64,000 nucleotides of DNA, taken from an uncultured Ruminococcus sp. Its GTDB lineage: Bacteria; Bacillota; Clostridia; Oscillospirales; Ruminococcaceae. Positions 44,485-52,111 of the stretch are shown here, piece after piece. The translations under genes and the position numbers were made by a program. Each line of letters opens with the position of its first letter. Within the stretch, counting starts at the first letter, position 1. The stretch lies in contig CALXIQ010000007.1 of NCBI GenBank assembly GCA_944388405.1, positions 62,001 to 126,000 on the forward strand, read 5' to 3'. A model generated the notes under the pieces. That model saw only the letters and a program-made list of their open reading frames with translations, had not been told where the DNA came from and did not search any database.

Positions 44485-44515
44485 AAAAAAATGACGGACG
44501 AATACCGTCCGCCAT
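44485..44515 (-). terminator. oadB terminator
   Basis: ATGGCGGAC / GTCCGTCAT on the minus strand (9 bp, one wobble), then seven T; 13 nt past the oadB stop. Confidence 0.9.
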
Positions 44516-44527
44516 CTTGCTTTTGTA

Positions 44528-45769
44528 TTAAACCTGAATTATACTGAGCAGTACGCCCGCCGCAACTGCAGAGCCGATAACTCCCGCAACGTTTGGTCCC
44601 ATTGCGTGCATAAGCAGATAGTTTGTAGGATTCTCTTCCTGACCCACCTTCTGTGAAACTCTCGCCGCCATAGGCACAGCGGAAACTCCCGCAGAACCGA
44701 TAAGGGGATTTACCTTGCCCTTTGTAGCTACATACATTATCTTTCCGAAAATCACTCCGCTGGCAGTTCCCAATGAGAAAGCTATTACGCCCAGCAGTAT
44801 CACCTTTCCGAAGGATATGGTGAGTATCTTGTCTGCGCTGGTAGTAGCTCCTACCGATACTCCTAGGAATATGGTGATAATATTCATAAGCTCATTCTGA
44901 GCCGTCTTGGCAATTCTGTCGCAGCAACCGCTTTCCTTAAGAAGATTTCCGAACATCAGCATACCAACCAGCGGTGCGGCCGACGGAACCATAAGTGAGA
45001 TAATAACCGTTACAAGAACGGGGAAAATCAGCTTTTCCGTCTTTGAAACCTGTCTCAGCTGTCCCATTACAACCGAACGCTCTTTCTTTGTGGTAAGCGC
45101 TTTCATAATCGGCGGCTGAATAATAGGAACCAGCGCCATGTAGGTGTATGCGGCAAGAGCTATGGTACCAACGCCTATGCTGTCCGTTTTTGATAAAAGT
45201 CTTGAGGAAACGTAAATTGCCGTAGGACCGTCTGCTCCTCCGATAATTGCGATAGAACCGCACTCGGCGGCAGTCATTCCCAACAAAGCGGCGCCAATAA
45301 AGGTGAAGAATATGCCACCCTGAGCGGCAGCTCCCAGCAAAAAGCTCTTAGGGTTTGCAATAAGCGGACCAAAGTCGGTCATTGCGCCTATTCCAAGGAA
45401 AATCAGCGGAGGATATATCTGCAACTTTACGCCCATATACAAAATATCAAGCAATCCTCCGTGCTGCAAGACTCGCCCGTAATCTATATAGTGGTCGTTT
45501 ATAACTCCGCCCCGTTCTTCCACCTCGATATAATCCCAGAACTCGGGGTGATACATCTCGGCAAAGGGCAGATTGGTAAGCAGCATACCGAAAGAAATCG
45601 GCAAAAGCAACAACGGCTCAAAGCCCTTGGCTATAGCTAAATACATAAACAAAAATGATACCAGTATCATTATAATGTTTTTCCAGCCGTCGTCGGCTAT
45701 AAATCCCGCAAAGCCTGATTCACGGGCCAGATCTGCCATAGTTTCCAGGAAACTATTTATTATACCCAT
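44528..45769 (-). CDS. oadB: sodium-pumping decarboxylase, beta subunit
   Basis: The membrane sodium channel of the oxaloacetate / methylmalonyl-CoA / glutaconyl-CoA decarboxylase family: decarboxylation of a carboxybiotin drives sodium out. The 413-aa protein has about nine TM segments and the conserved GGADGPTAIY and GMLMFGNLLKESG regions. It follows the gamma subunit by 45 nt. The alpha (carboxyltransferase) and biotin carrier subunits are not in the window. Which decarboxylase it serves cannot be told. Confidence 0.93.
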   Translation of the reverse strand: MGIINSFLETMADLARESGFAGFIADDGWKNIIMILVSFLFMYLAIAKGFEPLLLLPISFGMLLTNLPFAEMYHPEFWDYIEVEERGGVINDHYIDYGRVLQHGGLLDILYMGVKLQIYPPLIFLGIGAMTDFGPLIANPKSFLLGAAAQGGIFFTFIGAALLGMTAAECGSIAIIGGADGPTAIYVSSRLLSKTDSIGVGTIALAAYTYMALVPIIQPPIMKALTTKKERSVVMGQLRQVSKTEKLIFPVLVTVIISLMVPSAAPLVGMLMFGNLLKESGCCDRIAKTAQNELMNIITIFLGVSVGATTSADKILTISFGKVILLGVIAFSLGTASGVIFGKIMYVATKGKVNPLIGSAGVSAVPMAARVSQKVGQEENPTNYLLMHAMGPNVAGVIGSAVAAGVLLSIIQV

Positions 45770-45814
45770 TAACTTTCCACGTTCCTTTCAAATTAAAATG
45801 CAAATCTATATATA

Positions 45815-46240
45815 TCAGAACGGTCTTGTATTCTCCGCAATTCCGGCAGCAGCCCAGGGGTTACGCTGGGGTTTAACCGTCTTAACGCTTTTCAGCTTCA
45901 GCTTCTTTCCGCTCTGAGCGCTCATAGCCTCCACAGCTGCCGCTATAACCGCCACAACCTCTTCCTCTATTCCCTCCTCGATAGCGGGAGGAACGACAGG
46001 AACATTTTCAGCCGGTTTGGTTTCTACTTTGACAGCTTCTGCATTTTTCTTTTCTTCCTTTTTTCTGTTGACGGCGTCAAATATCTTACCGTACAGCATT
46101 ACCAGAAGCACAAGCAGGATAAGACCTATAAACACCACAACCATTCCGGTTATAACCACGGTAGCAATGGTAGTGCCCGACAAATTGCTGTCCGAGCCGT
46201 GAATAACATTTTCTGAAAGAGCATTGACAAGCTCATACAT
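45815..46240 (-). CDS. oadG: sodium-pumping decarboxylase, gamma subunit (OadG-like)
   Basis: A 141-aa protein with one N-terminal TM (VVITGMVVVFIGLILLVLLVM, residues about 28-48) followed by a charged and Pro/Val-rich cytoplasmic region, and a C-terminal segment with NPWAAAGIAENTRPF. This is the OadG plan; gamma subunits join alpha to beta. ATG 46240 is chosen because AAGGAG lies 10 nt upstream. It heads the two-gene unit with oadB. Confidence 0.88.
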   Translation of the reverse strand: MYELVNALSENVIHGSDSNLSGTTIATVVITGMVVVFIGLILLVLLVMLYGKIFDAVNRKKEEKKNAEAVKVETKPAENVPVVPPAIEEGIEEEVVAVIAAAVEAMSAQSGKKLKLKSVKTVKPQRNPWAAAGIAENTRPF

Positions 46241-46308
46241 ATCGCAGCTACTCCTTATAACAAAATTAAGACATACAAACGTCCTTTTAAACATATCAAT
46301 TACTATTT

Positions 46309-46337
46309 ATTATACACTATTTTAACCTGAATTACAA
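46309..46337 (-). promoter_or_regulatory. oadG-oadB promoter
   Basis: TTGTAA (46332-46337), 17-bp spacer, TATAAT (46309-46314) on the minus strand. Confidence 0.72.
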
Positions 46338-46447
46338 GTGCTCATCACACTTTTTTTGCAGAAAAATTTCAAAGTCCCTTGCCCAAATCCCTGTTAGGAA
46401 TACCTTATAGCGTAAAAAATCCTCCTTTTAAATTCACAAATTAACCT

Positions 46448-46475
46448 TTGCTTTTTGCTTAAAATATGATATACT
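46448..46475 (+). promoter_or_regulatory. mscS promoter
   Basis: TTGCTT (46448-46453), 16-bp spacer, TATACT (46470-46475). Confidence 0.5.
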
Positions 46476-46545
46476 GTTTTTAAGGATAGTATTTTGCGTG
46501 CTGCGGCATTTCACCGTCACACTGTTTTTAAAAGGAGTTTTTGTT

Positions 46546-47352
46546 ATGGGAGAACGTTTGTTTAACGAACTTAAGGATTTCGCCCCCGACCTGCTGTCGG
46601 CTGCGATTATATTGGCGATAGGAATACTGATTACCAAAATCATCATTAACATTATGACCAAAGCCCTCAAAAGAAGCCGTATGGACCCTACGGCGCACAC
46701 TTTTCTCATCTCCCTTGTAAAACCGCTGCTGTATATACTGGTAGGAATAATCACTTTGTCAAAACTTAATGTGCCTATGACTTCAATTATAGCCACCCTC
46801 AGCGCCGCAGGTCTTGCAATCGGACTTGCGCTTCAGGACAGCCTTTCCAACGTCGCCGGCGGGTTTATAATAATGTTCAATCACCCCTTCAAGTGCGGTG
46901 ATTTCGTTGAAATAAGCGGCCAGTCGGGAACAGTAAACGCCATCACAATACTTTATACCCGTCTGCTTACCTCCGACAACAAAGCCGTGCTTATCCCCAA
47001 CGGCACTGTTGCCGCCGCCACTATAGTAAACTATACTCAGGAGGATTGCAGGCGGCTTGATATGTATTTTTCAATCAGCTACAACGCCGATTACAAAAAA
47101 GCCGTGGAAATTATACAGCAGCTGCTTAAAGACGAACCCACCGCCCTTTCGGAACCTGAACCCCCACAGGTTGTTATGTGCGAGCAGACCGCAGGTGTTA
47201 TAAAAATTCTTGCCCGAGTGTGGGTGAAATCTCAGGACTACTCACCGCTTAACTACAAGCTGCTGATGCTTGTCAAAGACCGCTTTGACACAGAAGGCAT
47301 AAGCGTTCCCGTTACAAGCTTGCCTGCCGTTACGCCTGCTAAGCCGTCGTGA
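46546..47352 (+). CDS. mscS: small-conductance mechanosensitive channel
   Basis: Three TM segments in the first half, with the pore-lining third helix followed by GLALQDSLSNVAGGFIIMFNHPFKCGDFVEI, the MscS signature, then the cytoplasmic beta and alpha/beta domains (LIPNGTVAAATIVNYT). It opens on membrane tension and protects against osmotic downshock. Length 268 aa. ATG 46546 is preceded by AAGGAG at 8 nt; the frame opens earlier at 46498. Confidence 0.94.
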   Translation: MGERLFNELKDFAPDLLSAAIILAIGILITKIIINIMTKALKRSRMDPTAHTFLISLVKPLLYILVGIITLSKLNVPMTSIIATLSAAGLAIGLALQDSLSNVAGGFIIMFNHPFKCGDFVEISGQSGTVNAITILYTRLLTSDNKAVLIPNGTVAAATIVNYTQEDCRRLDMYFSISYNADYKKAVEIIQQLLKDEPTALSEPEPPQVVMCEQTAGVIKILARVWVKSQDYSPLNYKLLMLVKDRFDTEGISVPVTSLPAVTPAKPS

Positions 47353-47369
47353 TTTTGCTGAAATACACT

Positions 47370-47404
47370 AAAAAACCGTATCGGGTTGACCGGTACGGTT
47401 TTTT
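47370..47404. terminator. bidirectional terminator, mscS and DUF624 gene
   Basis: AAAAAACCGTATCGG / CCGGTACGGTTTTTT, 15-bp stem with one wobble and a 5-nt loop, with T runs in both directions. Confidence 0.93.
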
Positions 47405-47414
47405 GTGGCTTATT

Positions 47415-48302
47415 TTACGATATGGTTTTGCCACGCTTCTGACGGGGCTTTTTCTCCGGCTGAGTTTCAAGCTCCGGCTTGTCCTCAAATACCGCCTCGT
47501 CCTTCTTTGGCTTAAGATAGTCAAACTCGGGGTTATCCTCGCCTCTTGCGTCGTAATAAGGCTGAATAACGTGCTTTCTTATAATTGGATAGCAATTAAA
47601 GGAGTTCACAAAGCTGATAAAAGACAGCGGCCAGAAAGGCAGAATAAACAGCGAATATGGAAACAGAATCACCATAAAGAACGCCACCACAATCCATACA
47701 AGCAGCGTATACAGGCTGTTCTTCACTCCTAAGCTTACCAGGAAAAATGAGTTTTTCAGTATCTGCTTAAGCTTCAGATTAGTGGAAACTATCATCAGAT
47801 AAATGTAAAAATGCATCATAAAGAAAACGATAAGACAACTGAGGCATATAACAAAAGGCACATACATAACCGAATTGCTTTGAGCCATGGTATTGTATGT
47901 AGGAAGAGCTACCGAAAAGCCTGCAATGAATATCACATCGATAATACCCATAACAAAGCTTTGCTTAAAGCACTTTTTGAAGGTTTCCATAAAATCAGCA
48001 TAAATAAACGCATTGCGTTCCTGAGAAAAATTTCTCGTTACCTTTGTCATGGCTGCGGTTGCCGGACCGAAACAGACAGCCGTGATAATCGCCAGACAGT
48101 AAGGCACATAGCTGTTAAGCCAATAAGCCAGCAGCCCTGCTAAAAGCGCAGGAATAAAAAACAAAAAGTACAGCACATTAAGTCCCATAAGCTTCCAGCA
48201 TCTTCTGCCGTATATCTCAAAGAACTTGAATATACCCTTTTTCTCAGCCGGCGCTTTTGGAATACCTCTTCCCGGCTGGTCATAATTTCCGAACAACGAC
48301 AT
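47415..48302 (-). CDS. DUF624 (YesL-like) membrane protein
   Basis: A 295-aa protein with about six TM segments. The family core FGPATAAMTKVTRNFSQERNAFIYADFMETFKKCFKQS matches the YesL/DUF624 signature. A Lys/Glu-rich C-terminal tail of about 40 residues is cytoplasmic. YesL-like genes in other Firmicutes are found near carbohydrate transport genes; here it stands between mscS and spoIIM. Its function is unknown. AAAGGAG precedes the ATG. Confidence 0.87.
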   Translation of the reverse strand: MSLFGNYDQPGRGIPKAPAEKKGIFKFFEIYGRRCWKLMGLNVLYFLFFIPALLAGLLAYWLNSYVPYCLAIITAVCFGPATAAMTKVTRNFSQERNAFIYADFMETFKKCFKQSFVMGIIDVIFIAGFSVALPTYNTMAQSNSVMYVPFVICLSCLIVFFMMHFYIYLMIVSTNLKLKQILKNSFFLVSLGVKNSLYTLLVWIVVAFFMVILFPYSLFILPFWPLSFISFVNSFNCYPIIRKHVIQPYYDARGEDNPEFDYLKPKKDEAVFEDKPELETQPEKKPRQKRGKTIS

Positions 48303-48371
48303 TTTTACGCTCCTTTAAATTAATATTCTTTATTGTAAAGCAATAATAAGCCCAGCGACTGCAAAATCTTT

Positions 48372-48977
48372 TTAAAACCTGCCTGCAAAAATAACCGAGC
48401 ACAAACAGTCCACAGCAGCCGAAACGGCGCACACCGCCTCCAGCACCAGAAACTTTGTGCCGTAAAGCTTAACCGAACTGAGCATACCCTCAGAAGGTCT
48501 GTCGGACAGCGAGTTTGTCATAAGCAGGTTAGACATATAAACGGCTTCCCTTGTACCGATAATAAGAGCGTATGCAGATATAAGCGCCGACGGAACTATA
48601 AGCACCGCACATATGGCTATACCGGTAGTACCGTACTGAGTATAAACCTGCGCCATGGTCACTCCCAGCCCCATGCCTCTGAAAACAAGCACTCCTATCT
48701 CTACCGGCTGAGCAATTGCGGAAAAGCCCAGAACAAAAACCGCCCCTAAAAACATGGTGGAAGTTGAAAGAGATTTCATCAACACCACCGCAAAATCGGA
48801 ATTTCTCCTGACCTCGAGAAAGTTCTCCTGCGCCAGCGAAAGCTGATTCAAAAAATCCCGACTCATAAAGCAGTATGCCATTGTACCCAGAACAACCCCA
48901 AAAAGCGTCGCTCCCACAAGAAAGGCAAAAAAATTATTTCTGCGCCGCCAAAAGCCGCTTGTCCTTTGATTTTGCAT
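48372..48977 (-). CDS. spoIIM: stage II sporulation protein M-like
   Basis: A 201-aa membrane protein with five or so TM segments. SpoIIM is one of the three membrane proteins (D, M, P) that drive septal wall thinning and engulfment. The motif zone GVTMAQVYTQYGTTGIAICAVLIVPSALISAYALIIGTREA matches the SpoIIM family. Sporulation partners are not in the window. GGAG lies 9 nt before the ATG. It lies 69 nt upstream of the DUF624 gene on the same strand, likely with proC ahead of both. Confidence 0.82.
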   Translation of the reverse strand: MQNQRTSGFWRRRNNFFAFLVGATLFGVVLGTMAYCFMSRDFLNQLSLAQENFLEVRRNSDFAVVLMKSLSTSTMFLGAVFVLGFSAIAQPVEIGVLVFRGMGLGVTMAQVYTQYGTTGIAICAVLIVPSALISAYALIIGTREAVYMSNLLMTNSLSDRPSEGMLSSVKLYGTKFLVLEAVCAVSAAVDCLCSVIFAGRF

Positions 48978-49031
48978 TACACATCACTCCATATACTTTT
49001 TGTAAAGTATATGCCGGATGCTTTGATATAA

Positions 49032-49859
49032 TTACTTTGAAAGCTCGTAAGCCCGCTTTGTGCACGCCTTGCAGCAGTTTTCAACCGTCTGATGAAGATT
49101 GCCCTCCCGCAGCTTTTCAAGCCCTGCCATGGTAGTTCCACCCTTCGAGGATACCATGGTTATAAGCTCGTCGATAGTGTAACCGCTGTCTGTAATCATC
49201 TTGGCGGAGCCTATGAGGGATTTTGCAAACAGTGACTTTGCCACTCCTTCGTCAATTCCCACCGACTTTGCATAATCCACAAACGCCTGAGCGTACAGAT
49301 ATATAAAAGCGGGTGACGAGCCGTTTATCGCAATTATTTCCTTCATTTTGTCCTGAGGAATAACCGCAATCTCGCCGCATGATGCAAACACATCGCACAC
49401 CAGCTTGAACTCCTCCTCGCTGCACGGCTCAACCTTAGAAAGCGCAGTAGCTCCCTCTCCCAGCAGCAGCGGAGTATTTGGCATAACAAGCACAACCTTG
49501 GCGTCGGAAATAGTTTTCGACTTGATATATTCGCCGGTAATTCCCGCACAGATAGAAACTATTACCGTATCCTTGTCAACACAGCCGGAAACGCTATCAA
49601 GCACCTCTTCAAGCTGCTGAGGCTTTACCGCCAGAAAAACATACTTGCAGCTTTTAAACACCTCAGCCTCACTATTGCAGGGCGTAACCCCCAGCTCCTC
49701 CATCCTTTTAAGCTTTTCACCATCCGGGTCGTAAGCGAACATACGAACGGTGGTGGATGTGGCATACATTTTAACATCGCTGCACAAATCACTGTGAGCG
49801 ATTCCCTTCATAATTGCGAAGCCCATATTTCCGGCTCCGACAAAACCTACGTTTATCAT
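49032..49859 (-). CDS. proC: pyrroline-5-carboxylate reductase
   Basis: It reduces pyrroline-5-carboxylate to proline with NAD(P)H. The Rossmann start is VGFVGAGNMGFAIMKG, followed by FLAVKPQQ, VMPNTP and the C-terminal signature SSKGGTTMAGLEKL (GGTT region). Length 275 aa. ATG 49859 has AGGGAT 9 nt upstream; ATG 49868 is too close to it. It is the first gene of a run proC-spoIIM-DUF624 with gaps of 54 and 69 nt. Confidence 0.95.
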   Translation of the reverse strand: MINVGFVGAGNMGFAIMKGIAHSDLCSDVKMYATSTTVRMFAYDPDGEKLKRMEELGVTPCNSEAEVFKSCKYVFLAVKPQQLEEVLDSVSGCVDKDTVIVSICAGITGEYIKSKTISDAKVVLVMPNTPLLLGEGATALSKVEPCSEEEFKLVCDVFASCGEIAVIPQDKMKEIIAINGSSPAFIYLYAQAFVDYAKSVGIDEGVAKSLFAKSLIGSAKMITDSGYTIDELITMVSSKGGTTMAGLEKLREGNLHQTVENCCKACTKRAYELSK

Positions 49860-49900
49860 ACAAAACATATCCCTTCAACAAACAATAATAAGTACTTTAT

Positions 49901-49929
49901 ATTATACTACATTCAGGCTGTTTTTTCAA
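49901..49929 (-). promoter_or_regulatory. proC promoter
   Basis: TTGAAA (49924-49929), 17-bp spacer, TATAAT (49901-49906) on the minus strand. Confidence 0.78.
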
Positions 49930-50028
49930 GTAGCAGCCTTTAAATTTTAAAACAAGCGGTGATATATGCATAATACCACCGCTTGATAAACTCAATATTA
50001 ACTTTTTTAGTTTGCGTTTATTTTTCAG

Positions 50029-50670
50029 CTAAACCGTACTGCCCTTCGCATGACCGAACTGCGCCCTCACCTTATCGTAGGCGAATTTTATCATCGGCAG
50101 GAAAATCATAAGTATTATCAAATCCACCGGCAGCTGCACAAGGTTCTTTACAATTCTCGGAGCGCAGTACACCGCAAAGCCGCTGATGCCGTCGTGGGTG
50201 AGATTGGTTATTCCAAAGTCCTTGTTTACGTAAAGAGTGTAAAGGAAATAAGAATTAAGCACAATATTGCAAAACAGCACTACCAGCCCTCTGGCAAGAG
50301 CAATTCTAATCATGCTTATTGTCTTCTTAGTGCTGAAATCGCATTTGTAAAGCAGACAGCCGTAAATAACACCTGCAATAAAAACCACCAGCGCAAGCTG
50401 AGGGCTGTAAGCTCTGGGCGACTGATTTTGCAGTATATAGCTTATAAAGTCCTTTAAAAAGTTGGACATTCCGCACACCACGGGACCGTAAAGCATACCT
50501 ATCGTACAGATTGCCAGGAAGGCAAAGTTAATACGCAAATCCGGGGTTACATCAATGGAGAAAAACCCGATTGCAAGGGAAAGCGCAATCAGAATACCCG
50601 TGGTGGTAAGGGTTCTGATGTCCTTCAGCGACTTGAAGGACTCGTAAAACAAATAAAAAAAGCTCTTCAT
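50029..50670 (-). CDS. folT: folate-family ECF transporter S component
   Basis: A 213-aa membrane protein with about six TM segments. The S-component start SLKDIRTLTTTGILIALSLAIGFF and the later region GMSNFLKDFISYIL resemble FolT, the substrate-binding subunit that works with shared EcfA/A'/T subunits (not in the window). The assignment is strongly supported by the tetrahydrofolate riboswitch in its leader. AAGGAGG lies 7 nt before the ATG. Confidence 0.92.
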   Translation of the reverse strand: MKSFFYLFYESFKSLKDIRTLTTTGILIALSLAIGFFSIDVTPDLRINFAFLAICTIGMLYGPVVCGMSNFLKDFISYILQNQSPRAYSPQLALVVFIAGVIYGCLLYKCDFSTKKTISMIRIALARGLVVLFCNIVLNSYFLYTLYVNKDFGITNLTHDGISGFAVYCAPRIVKNLVQLPVDLIILMIFLPMIKFAYDKVRAQFGHAKGSTV

Positions 50671-50774
50671 AAATATACCTCCTTCTTATGAGCGAGCTGC
50701 GGCGCGGCGTAACGTTTCACCGTACCGAAAACCATGCTGTGCATAACCGGAGAATGAAAAGCTCTCAGATTACA

Positions 50775-50880
50775 CATTCAGCGGGATGCGAAACCTGCAC
50801 CGCAAGGGTTTTACCCTTTTCGTCCTGATGGCAACTCCCCGTCCCTCAGGCACTTAACGCACAGATTTCTACTCTGTAAT
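50775..50880 (-). promoter_or_regulatory. tetrahydrofolate (THF) riboswitch
   Basis: Read on the minus strand it contains, in order, the conserved blocks of the THF class: GAGTAG, GCGTTAAGTG, GGGACG, a CCTGA/TCAGG stem closing ACGAA, an AAGGG/CCCTT stem, GCGGTG and GCATCCCGCT. It lies about 105 nt upstream of the folT start. No T-run terminator follows, so control is more likely at translation. Confidence 0.92.
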
Positions 50881-50886
50881 ATGCAA

Positions 50887-50914
50887 GCTGTCCGCATTGA
50901 AACTTGCGGGCAGC
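50887..50914. repeat. hairpin sharing a 10-mer with the 10.4-kb hairpin
   Basis: GCTGTCCGCA / TGCGGGCAGC, a 10-bp stem with one wobble, between the pfkA stop and the riboswitch. The stem at 10417-10441 begins with the same AAGCTGTCCGCA. No T tract follows on either strand. Confidence 0.55.
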
Positions 50915-50949
50915 CGTATATTCAATTGTAATAAATCTCAATCTGCAAA

Positions 50950-51912
50950 TTAAAAAGCAGTCTTATTGAGTATATCATACCTTTCATCAAGGAAAGGCTT
51001 CTTCATAGCAAGGCCTTCCTGAATATCCACATCGTAAACCCTGCCGTCCTTAAGACCAACAATTCTGTTTCCGATGTCCTGCTCAAGCAGCTCAACGGCA
51101 TGATAACCCATTTCGGTGGCAAGCACACGATCTCTTACCGTAGGCGAGCCGCCTCTCTGAACGTGACCGAGAACCGTAACTCTCGATTCGATTCCCGTCA
51201 TCTCCTGAATTGTTCTGGCAATGTTTTCAGACTGACCAACGCCCTCAGCCACAACAATGATAAAGTGAGTCTTTCCGCTCTTCTTTGTTTTAAGCATATT
51301 TGACGCAATAACATCAAGGTCATAAGCTCTTTCCAGTGTAATAACCGCCTCTGCGCCTACAGCCAGTCCGACGTTTATGGCAATGTAGCCTGCCTTTCTG
51401 CCCATTACCTCAACAACCGAGCATCTGTCGTGGGACTGAGCGGTATCCCTTATCTTATCGATCATCTCCGTAGCGGTGTTCATAGCCGTGTCGTATCCGA
51501 TCGTATACTCTGTGCACTGTATATCGTTATCGATAGTACCAGGGATTCCGATGCAGGGAATACCCATTGCGGAAAGGTCTCCCGCACCTCTGAAGGAGCC
51601 GTCGCCGCCGATTACCACGATACCCTCAAGACCCATTTCCTTGCACATTTCAACGCCTTTTTTCACGCCGTCCATGCTGCGGAATTCAGGACATCTTGCA
51701 GTAAAAAGACAAGTACCGCCTCTCTGAATAATACCCGAAACGCTTCTTGCGTTCATTTCAATAAAATCGCCGTTAAGAAGGCCTACATATCCTCTGCGTA
51801 TACCGACAACTTCCATACCCTTCTGAAGTCCTGCTCTTACAACAGCACGAACAGCAGCATTCATTCCGGGAGCGTCTCCACCGCTTGTCAGTACACCAAT
51901 TCTCTTAGCCAT
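50950..51912 (-). CDS. pfkA: ATP-dependent 6-phosphofructokinase
   Basis: The committed step of glycolysis. Motifs GVLTSGGDAPGMNAAVRA at the start, IGGDGSFRGA for ATP and GTIDNDIQCTEYTIGYDTA for the active-site aspartates are typical of bacterial PfkA; GGDGS with Gly marks ATP rather than pyrophosphate use. Length 320 aa. The frame runs 37 codons further upstream, but GGAGG 7 nt before ATG 51912 and homology fix the start. Confidence 0.96.
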   Translation of the reverse strand: MAKRIGVLTSGGDAPGMNAAVRAVVRAGLQKGMEVVGIRRGYVGLLNGDFIEMNARSVSGIIQRGGTCLFTARCPEFRSMDGVKKGVEMCKEMGLEGIVVIGGDGSFRGAGDLSAMGIPCIGIPGTIDNDIQCTEYTIGYDTAMNTATEMIDKIRDTAQSHDRCSVVEVMGRKAGYIAINVGLAVGAEAVITLERAYDLDVIASNMLKTKKSGKTHFIIVVAEGVGQSENIARTIQEMTGIESRVTVLGHVQRGGSPTVRDRVLATEMGYHAVELLEQDIGNRIVGLKDGRVYDVDIQEGLAMKKPFLDERYDILNKTAF

Positions 51913-51994
51913 AATTATTCCTCCGTAACAGATGGAAATCTTACTATGCAAGATATTCCACGAGTATATACTTTTTTTATCATAAACCTTAATT

Positions 51995-52034
51995 ATCATA
52001 GCATAAAGCCCTGACATTGTCAAGGGCTTTACTT
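51995..52034 (-). promoter_or_regulatory. pfkA promoter inside an inverted repeat
   Basis: TTGACA (52018-52023), 17-bp spacer, TATGAT (51995-52000) on the minus strand. The -35 box lies in an inverted repeat, AAAGCCCT-GAC / GTC-AAGGGCTTT, one bulged base, at about 52004-52029. Confidence 0.75.
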
Positions 52035-52111
52035 TATCATTTCATAAAATTTTAAACGTTTTCGAAATGCTCACCGAATTTTTACATCCAATTGTTCTCA
52101 GCATTTTGATA

